Position numbers and translations under genes: made by a program. The notes beneath the pieces are model-generated. The model had not been told where the DNA came from, searched no databases, and saw only the letters and a program-made list of their open reading frames with translations. 33,688 nt of DNA from CAYUYM01 sp964449305 (lineage in GTDB: Bacteria > Bacteroidota > Ignavibacteria > SZUA-365 > CAYQST01), in NCBI GenBank assembly GCA_964449305.1, contig CAYUYM010000014.1:1-33688 (forward strand), in the 5' to 3' direction. Positions 32,045 through 33,688 of the stretch are shown in pieces; position 1 is the first letter of the stretch; each line of letters opens with the position of its first letter.

Positions 32045-33161
32045 GATCGTGCTCCTCGACGATGGTGCCCTTGAGGAACTCGGATTTCACGGTGAAGGCG
32101 CCATCGGTCACGATGCGCTCGCCCTCCTGCACACCCCCGCGGATCTCGATCCAGTCGCCCGCCTCCTGGCCCGTCTCGACGTGGCGCTTCTCGAAGGTGG
32201 TGTCGGATGTGGCGACAAACACGAAGCGCTCGTCGCCGTCACGCTGAACCGCGGCCACGGGCGCGGCGAGCACACTCACCCGCCCCTGCGTCGCGAGCGC
32301 GACGGTGACGAACATGCCCGGTTTCAGCTTCTGCCCGTCGTTCACGGCCTCAACGCGCGCCTGGATGGTGCGCGTCTTCTCGTCCACCACATCGAAGATG
32401 CGGGTGAGCCGTCCGGAGAAGCGCTCGCCCGGCCAGGCGGCGACGTCGAAGGTGGCGGTGCCGCCGATTGCCGGCAGGGCGACGTCCTTTTCGTTGATGT
32501 CGACACCGACCCAGACGCGCGAGAGGTCGGCGATGTGGAAGAGAAGCGTGCCGATCTCCACGGCATGGCCGAGGATCTCCGACGTCTCGGTGACGGTGCC
32601 GCTGATGGTGGAGCGGACCTTGAGGAGCGTGCTGGGGGACAGGGTGCGGGCGAGCTCCGCGATGTCCTCGTCGGAGGCACCGAGGACAGCAAGACGGCGG
32701 CGCACGGATTCGAGCAGCAGACGTGAGTCCCGTCGCTCGGTGGAATCGCTGTGCGATGCGGCGAGCGCAAAGCGGCGCTGGGCCTGGATGAACTCGGCCT
32801 GCGTGGTGAGGTACTCCTGGCTGTAGATGGTGGCGAGCACCTGCCCGGCCTTCACGCGGTCACCGAGGAGGGCGAGCACCTGCTCCACGCGGCCGGCCAC
32901 CCGCGAGGTGAGATGGGCCACGCGCTGCTGGTCGTATTCGATGCGGCCGGGCACGGTGAGAGCCGTGGCGATGGGGCGGCGACCGACAGTGGCGGTGATG
33001 ATGGCGGATTCCCGCTGTGCCTGCATGCTGATGACGATGGAGCGGGAGGTTTCCTCATGGTCGTGTCCCGCATCGGCCGCGTGGTCGTGGTCGGACTTCC
33101 CGCAGCCGGCGGTGAGCAGGATGATGGGAAGGGTGAGGAGAAGAAGACGTGCGTATGTCAT
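32037..33161 (-). CDS. czcB: Periplasmic adaptor of the metal efflux pump (CzcB/CusB, HlyD family)
   Basis: 374 residues. A lipoprotein signal with lipobox LTAG-C20 anchors the protein. A His/Asp-rich segment follows (DHDHAADAGHDHEE, about 24-37) and the chain ends EEHDHD, both likely to bind metal. The adaptor core is typical: a barrel-sandwich half (VAHLTSRVAGRVEQVLALLGDRVKAGQVLATI), a helical hairpin that contacts the outer-membrane channel, the second half (LLKVRSTISGTVTE), a beta-barrel domain and a membrane-proximal domain. It links CzcA with CzcC. Its start overlaps the czcC stop by ATGA and its end overlaps czcA by 8 bases, so the three are one operon. Confidence 0.92.
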   Translation of the reverse strand: MTYARLLLLTLPIILLTAGCGKSDHDHAADAGHDHEETSRSIVISMQAQRESAIITATVGRRPIATALTVPGRIEYDQQRVAHLTSRVAGRVEQVLALLGDRVKAGQVLATIYSQEYLTTQAEFIQAQRRFALAASHSDSTERRDSRLLLESVRRRLAVLGASDEDIAELARTLSPSTLLKVRSTISGTVTETSEILGHAVEIGTLLFHIADLSRVWVGVDINEKDVALPAIGGTATFDVAAWPGERFSGRLTRIFDVVDEKTRTIQARVEAVNDGQKLKPGMFVTVALATQGRVSVLAAPVAAVQRDGDERFVFVATSDTTFEKRHVETGQEAGDWIEIRGGVQEGERIVTDGAFTVKSEFLKGTIVEEHDHD

Positions 33162-33688
33162 GGTGCTGCCTGTTCGCTGTCGGGGTGAAGGTGTTCCTCG
33201 CCGGCCGTCCGGAGGTTGGCGACCGCGATGGCGTGATTGTGGAGGGCGCGGAAATACTCGGCCCGTGATTCGGTGTAGGTGCGGTAGATCTCGATGAGGT
33301 TGAGCGCGTCGATCTGGTTGTTCCGGTAGAGCGTGAGGCCGGCCCGAAGCTCGTCGTCGAGGTCCGTGAGAAGCGAGGCCTGGAAGGTGCGGACCTGCTC
33401 CTCGGCGGCCTTCATCTGATCCCAGGCATCGGCGATCTGCAGGGCGACGCTGCGCTGAAGCGTGGCGAACTGGTGTTCCGCCTGTGCGAGTTCCTGCGTC
33501 GCGGCGTCCACCTCGCCCTGCGGTCCCTGCCGCGACAGCAGGGGCAGCGTGACGCCGAGGCTCAGCGAGAAGGTGTGGGCCGACGTGCCGGTGAACCCGT
33601 TCGCATCGTAGGGCGCCTGCCCCAGCAGATGCTGCCAGCCGAGGCCGACGGAGAAGTCCGGCTGGAAGGCGGAGCGCGCGATGGCAAG
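33158..33688 (-). CDS. czcC: TolC-like outer-membrane factor of the metal efflux pump, C-terminal part (cut by right edge)
   Basis: The frame is open from the window edge to the stop at 33158-33160, giving the last 176 residues; a GTG at 33511 is internal and not the start. Seen are FQPDFSVGLGWQHL and FSLSLGVTLPLLSRQGPQGE, the barrel strands and link that precede the second coiled hairpin in TolC/CzcC proteins. Long heptad-like helices follow (ELAQAEHQFATLQRSVALQI, then NLIEIYRTYTESRAEYFRAL). The short C-terminal tail has HLHPD. These proteins form the outer-membrane duct of the tripartite pump. It is the first of the three czc genes within the window; the promoter lies outside. Confidence 0.9.
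   Translation of the reverse strand, partial: LAIARSAFQPDFSVGLGWQHLLGQAPYDANGFTGTSAHTFSLSLGVTLPLLSRQGPQGEVDAATQELAQAEHQFATLQRSVALQIADAWDQMKAAEEQVRTFQASLLTDLDDELRAGLTLYRNNQIDALNLIEIYRTYTESRAEYFRALHNHAIAVANLRTAGEEHLHPDSEQAAP

Overview
The window is GC-rich, densely coded chromosomal DNA, most likely from the FCB group (Bacteroidota, Ignavibacteriota, Kapabacteria relatives). The strongest evidence is the protein at 27126-28751, which ends in a type A C-terminal sorting domain of the type IX secretion system (LGQN..NPF...I.Y.LP, VFD..GRKV, SGMYVYR). Supporting evidence is a run of TTG-N20-22-TAnnTT promoter candidates, one of them (16633-16640) a perfect match to the Bacteroidota TAnnTTTG element, and the many lipoproteins and beta-barrel proteins ending in Phe. 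Assignment below phylum level is not possible here. I saw no tRNA, rRNA, CRISPR array, transposase, integrase or phage gene.

Layout. 1-2005 (minus): the N-terminus of a UbiA-type prenyltransferase runs off the left edge and overlaps an Omp85-type outer-membrane protein by 11 bases. 2070-4215 (plus): a tiny winged-HTH-like protein, an NmrA-type NAD(P)-binding protein and a DUF116-like cysteine-rich protein. 4434-5897 (minus): PepD, a cytosolic dipeptidase. 6276-12105 (plus): two tandem, paralogous TPR-CHAT proteins (caspase-like His/Cys dyad), one with a Sec signal peptide and one with a lipobox. 12111-13136 (minus): a GH26-like glycoside hydrolase lipoprotein. 13320-18066 (plus): a small beta-barrel, an unknown lipoprotein, a second barrel, an ECF sigma factor and a one-span membrane protein that may be its anti-sigma factor. 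18226-21825: a 1199-residue exported TPR protein. 21926-22957: a tRNA-dihydrouridine synthase. 23075-24348: a small lipoprotein and an M48 metalloprotease lipoprotein. 24562-26957: an ABC-2 exporter pair (NatA/NatB type). 27126-28751: a DUF362-like protein with both a Tat signal and a T9SS sorting domain. 28949-33688 (minus): a heavy-metal RND efflux operon in the order czcC (cut by the right edge), czcB, czcA.

How the genes fit together. Most products act in the cell envelope: outer-membrane assembly, exported or lipidated TPR proteins, periplasmic proteolysis, export, metal efflux and T9SS cargo. Clear operons are omp85-ubiA (11-base overlap), the sigma/anti-sigma pair (13-base gap), the ABC pair (ATGA overlap) and czcCBA (ATGA and 8-base overlaps). 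The least ordinary parts are the tandem exported TPR-CHAT pair and the Tat plus T9SS protein.
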